A stretch of DNA of 26,866 bases from Gammaproteobacteria bacterium (lineage in GTDB: Bacteria > Pseudomonadota > Gammaproteobacteria > Porifericomitales > Porifericomitaceae). Within the stretch, counting starts at the first letter, position 1. Each line of letters opens with the position of its first letter. The stretch covers positions 1 to 26,866 of the forward strand of contig JAPPQA010000109.1 in assembly GCA_028817255.1 (NCBI GenBank). Direction: 5' to 3'. Below are positions 24,473-26,866 of the stretch, piece by piece. The notes under the pieces were generated by a model. It was not told where the DNA came from and did no database searches. It saw only the letters and a program-made list of their open reading frames with translations. Made by a program: the position numbers and the translations under genes.

Positions 24473-25507
24473 CTAGAAGGAGTCCTTGTTGGCGGCTTTG
24501 TTTTTCGCCTCCTGGCGGCTGATCTCTCCCTTTTGCACCAGACGCTGCAGATTCTGGTCCAGCGTCTGCATGCCGAACTGCTGGCCGGTCTGGATGGCCG
24601 AGTACATCTGGGCGATTTTGTTTTCCCGGATCAGATTGCGGATGGCCGGCGTGCCGATCATGATCTCGTGGGCGGCGACCCGTCCGCCGCCGTTCTTTTT
24701 CAGGAGCACCTGCGAGATTACCGTCCGCAACGACTCCGACAACATGGCCCGGATCATGTCTTTCTCGGCGGCGGGGAATACGTCCACAATCCGGTCAATT
24801 GTCTTGGCCGCCGAACTGGTGTGCAGGGTCCCGAACACCAGATGGCCGGTCTCCGCCGCGCTCAGGGCCAGGCGGATGGTCTCAAGGTCGCGCATTTCGC
24901 CTACCAGGATTACGTCCGGGTCCTCGCGCAACGCCGAGCGCAGGGCCTCGCTGAACCCCAGCGTGTCGCGATGCACTTCTCTCTGGTTTATCAGGCATTT
25001 TTTGCTCTGGTGCACGAATTCGATCGGGTCCTCGATGGTCAGAATATGGCCGTACTCGGTATCGTTTTTGTGGTTGACCATGGCGGCCAGGGTGGTGGAT
25101 TTCCCGGAACCCGTCGGGCCGGTTACCAGCACCACGCCCCGGGGGTAGTCCGATACCGTTTTGAAGATTTCGGGGGCCTTCAATTGCTCCAGCGAGAGGA
25201 TCTCGGACGGGATGGTCCGAAATACCGCCCCCGCCCCCCGGTTTTGATTAAAGGCGTTTACCCGGAACCGGGCCAACTTCGGGATCTCGAAGGAAAAGTC
25301 GCATTCCAGGAATTCCTCGTAGTCCTTGCGCTGCTTATCGTTCATAATGTCGTACACCATGTCGTGCACTTCCTTGTGATCCATGGCCGGGGCATTGATC
25401 CTGCGCATGTCCCCATCCACGCGGATCATTGGGGGCATGCCCGCGGAAAGATGCAGATCGGAGCAGTTGTTCTTGAAGCCGAAAGCAAGTAAATCGCCGA
25501 TATCCAT
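24473..25507 (-). CDS. pilT: Type IV pilus retraction ATPase PilT
   Basis: A 344-residue cytoplasmic ATPase that drives pilus retraction and twitching motility; the length equals that of Pseudomonas PilT. It begins MDIGDLLAF and contains CSDLHLSAG, Walker A GPTGSGKST (residues 130-138), Asp box TIEDPIEF, Walker B with Glu204 (VGEMRD), His box ETGHLVFGTLHT, and the PilT-specific AIRNLIRE near the C-terminus. The start at 25507 is chosen by that N-terminus, although the frame remains open for 30 codons upstream with unlikely residues. It is the first gene of a three-ATPase set on the minus strand and is divergent from yggS. Confidence 0.96.
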   Translation of the reverse strand: MDIGDLLAFGFKNNCSDLHLSAGMPPMIRVDGDMRRINAPAMDHKEVHDMVYDIMNDKQRKDYEEFLECDFSFEIPKLARFRVNAFNQNRGAGAVFRTIPSEILSLEQLKAPEIFKTVSDYPRGVVLVTGPTGSGKSTTLAAMVNHKNDTEYGHILTIEDPIEFVHQSKKCLINQREVHRDTLGFSEALRSALREDPDVILVGEMRDLETIRLALSAAETGHLVFGTLHTSSAAKTIDRIVDVFPAAEKDMIRAMLSESLRTVISQVLLKKNGGGRVAAHEIMIGTPAIRNLIRENKIAQMYSAIQTGQQFGMQTLDQNLQRLVQKGEISRQEAKNKAANKDSF

Positions 25508-25532
25508 AGTTACACCGTTTCCCTCGCGTTGT

Positions 25533-25563
25533 CCGGTAAACCGGCGGTCCCCTAGCGGACCGC
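25533..25563. promoter_or_regulatory. Two adjacent inverted repeats in the pilT-yggS divergent region
   Basis: CCGGTAAACCGG (25533-25544) is a dyad with 5-base arms. It is followed at once by GCGGTCC-CCTAGC-GGACCGC (25544-25563), with perfect 7-base arms. They lie 26-56 bases before the pilT start codon. They could be operators or hairpins in the pilT leader. No clear -10/-35 pair was found for pilT. Confidence 0.4.
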
Positions 25564-25659
25564 GCCGCCGCCCGGCGAGACGATAGCCGTTGCGCAATGG
25601 CGATACGCACTACCGAAGCCTTGCGGCAACGATTAAATTATATCATAGCCGAGGGAGAA

Positions 25660-26364
25660 GTGCGCGACCTGCCCCGCGCCCTGGAGCGGGTCCGACAGCG
25701 CCTCGCCGCCGCGGAAAGGCGCTACGGGCGCCCGGCGGGCTCCGTGCGGCTGCTCGCTGTCGGCAAAACGCAGCCCGCCGCCCGTATCCGTAGGGCCGTA
25801 AAGTGCGGCCTGCGGGAGTTTGCCGAGAATTACGCGCAGGAAGCGATCATCAAGCTCGAAGAATTACAGGGATTGGAAGAATCCGGCCTGACCTGGCACT
25901 TCATCGGCGCACTGCAAGCGAACAAGACCCGCCCAGTCGCTTCCCGTTTTGCCTGGCTGCACTCGCTGACGCGCGCCAGGGTGGCGCAAAGGCTGTCCGC
26001 CCAGAGGCCCGACTGCCTGCCGCCCATGAACATCTGTCTGCAGGTCAATATAGACGGCGAAACCGGCAAGCCCGGTATCTCCGACGCCGCCGCGCTGGCG
26101 GCGCTCGCCCGTTGCGTTCGGGAGCTGCCGCGGTTGCGGCTCAGGGGACTGATGGCCATGCCGCGTCCCGATACGCTGAACCTGCGTGCCCAGCGGGCGC
26201 CCTTTCGCCGACTGCGGGAGTGCGCCGCGCGGTTGCAGGACGACCTCGGGATCGCGCTCGATACCCTGTCCATGGGCACCAGCCGGGACCTGGAGGCGGC
26301 GGTCGCGGAAGGCGCCACCATGGTGCGCGTCGGTACGGACATCTTCGGGGGCCGGCGCAGTTGA
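25660..26364 (+). CDS. yggS: PLP homeostasis protein YggS (PLPBP)
   Basis: A 234-residue protein with a PLP-binding TIM-barrel fold, the same length as E. coli YggS; it keeps pyridoxal phosphate pools in balance and has no known enzyme activity. The PLP lysine is in LLAVGKTQP, followed by EFAENYAQEA, WHFIGALQANK, LQVNIDGETGKPGIS, GLMAMP, and the phosphate-binding SMGTSRDLEAAVAEGATMVRVGTDIFG. I chose the GTG at 25660: it has GAGG five bases upstream and aligns residue for residue with the E. coli N-terminus. An ATG at 25597 would add 21 residues, has no ribosome site, and runs through an AT-rich stretch (25632-25646) that may belong to the promoter. Its stop overlaps the proC start. Confidence 0.92.
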   Translation: MRDLPRALERVRQRLAAAERRYGRPAGSVRLLAVGKTQPAARIRRAVKCGLREFAENYAQEAIIKLEELQGLEESGLTWHFIGALQANKTRPVASRFAWLHSLTRARVAQRLSAQRPDCLPPMNICLQVNIDGETGKPGISDAAALAALARCVRELPRLRLRGLMAMPRPDTLNLRAQRAPFRRLRECAARLQDDLGIALDTLSMGTSRDLEAAVAEGATMVRVGTDIFGGRRS

Positions 26365-26866
26365 ACGAACCGGACCGGCTGCATTGCATCCCGCGGATTG
26401 CCGTTCTCGGCTGCGGCAATATGGGGCGCAGTCTGTTGGCGGGGCTGATCGACCGCGGCTGCCGACCCGAGCGTATCCGGGGCGCGGAGGCCGATGCGGA
26501 CATACGCCGGGAGTTGCGGCGGCGTTGGAAATTGCGCGCGTTCTCGAACGCCCGTGAAGCGGTAAAGGATGCCGGTGTCGTGATCCTGGCCGTCAAGCCG
26601 GGGCAACTGGAGAGGCTGGTCACGGGAGTCGCCGATGCCGTGGCGGAAGACGCCCTGATCATCTCTATAGCGGCCGGTATTCGCCTGGGCCGTATCCGAG
26701 GCTGGCTGGGCGCCCCGCGTTTCCTGGTGCGGGCAATGCCCAACCTGCCGGCGCAGGTCCGCGAGGGCGTCACGGCTTTGTATGCCGGCCGGCGGCTTCC
26801 TTTGCGGCATCGGCGCACCGCCGAAACCGTCATGGCCGCGATGGGCACGGTGCTTTGGTTGGGGCG
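26361..26866 (+). CDS. proC: Pyrroline-5-carboxylate reductase, 5' part
   Basis: The last step of proline synthesis, NAD(P)H-dependent reduction of pyrroline-5-carboxylate. The first 168 codons are present and run off the right edge. A Rossmann NAD(P) motif AVLGCGNMG is near residue 14. VVILAVKPGQL and ISIAAGIRLGRI follow, and the family signature RAMPNLPAQVREGVTALYAG appears near residue 130. The likely start is the TTG at 26361, overlapping the yggS stop (TTGA). The yggS-proC pair is widespread. Confidence 0.92.
   Translation, partial: MNEPDRLHCIPRIAVLGCGNMGRSLLAGLIDRGCRPERIRGAEADADIRRELRRRWKLRAFSNAREAVKDAGVVILAVKPGQLERLVTGVADAVAEDALIISIAAGIRLGRIRGWLGAPRFLVRAMPNLPAQVREGVTALYAGRRLPLRHRRTAETVMAAMGTVLWLG

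Noticed and set aside
25597..25659. Upstream ATG start for yggS
   Set aside because: No ribosome site, and it adds 21 residues absent from the family. The GTG at 25660 has a GAGG site and gives exactly the E. coli length.

Overview
The window reads as ordinary chromosome from a GC-rich gammaproteobacterium, probably an uncultured or little-studied one. Three neighbourhoods point there: leuS-lptE-holA with overlapping or nearly touching ends; pilT-pilU facing yggS-proC; and a DUF2066 exported protein directly before hda. LptE and type IV pilus ATPases mark it as Gram-negative. I see no transposase, integrase, phage gene, CRISPR array or rRNA. Genes are dense and mostly complete; only proC is cut, by the right edge.

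Layout. 1-2075: a ferredoxin-NADP reductase of the thioredoxin-reductase type, convergent with hydroxyacylglutathione hydrolase (gloB). 2336-5610: a two-gene glycosylation module, an STT3/PglB-type oligosaccharyltransferase overlapping a GT2-GtrA fusion. It is followed by about 570 bp holding the decayed start of a methyltransferase gene on the minus strand. 6184-8087: DUF2066 protein and Hda, the regulator of DnaA. Hda overlaps a convergent WrbA-like flavoprotein tail to tail. 8865-11397: an OsmC/YhfA-like protein, then three minus-strand genes read HIT protein, TusA-like protein, and a LuxR-type regulator whose receiver domain lacks its phospho-acceptor aspartate. 11553-16118: an M23 peptidase overlapping a long type-2 isoleucyl-tRNA synthetase, followed by a small zinc-ribbon protein of unknown role. 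16237-17118: tRNA-Leu(CAA) and a NYN-domain protein, both minus strand. 17357-21475: a good sigma-70-like promoter, then leuS-lptE-holA. 21519-25507: three PilT/PilU-family ATPases in tandem on the minus strand. The third carries a 186-residue repetitive N-terminal extension. 25660-26866: yggS and the start of proC.

Most genes are housekeeping: translation (ileS, leuS, tRNA-Leu), replication control (hda, holA), outer-membrane assembly (lptE), cofactor and proline metabolism (yggS, proC). The accessory or unusual parts are: the STT3 plus GT2-GtrA pair, whose WWD signature reads SWD; the third retraction ATPase with its near-identical 111-bp repeats; the degenerate response regulator; and the type-2 IleRS outside the usual ribF-lspA setting. 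None can be called a new system from sequence alone. The glycosylation pair and the three-ATPase pilus locus are the best candidates for follow-up.
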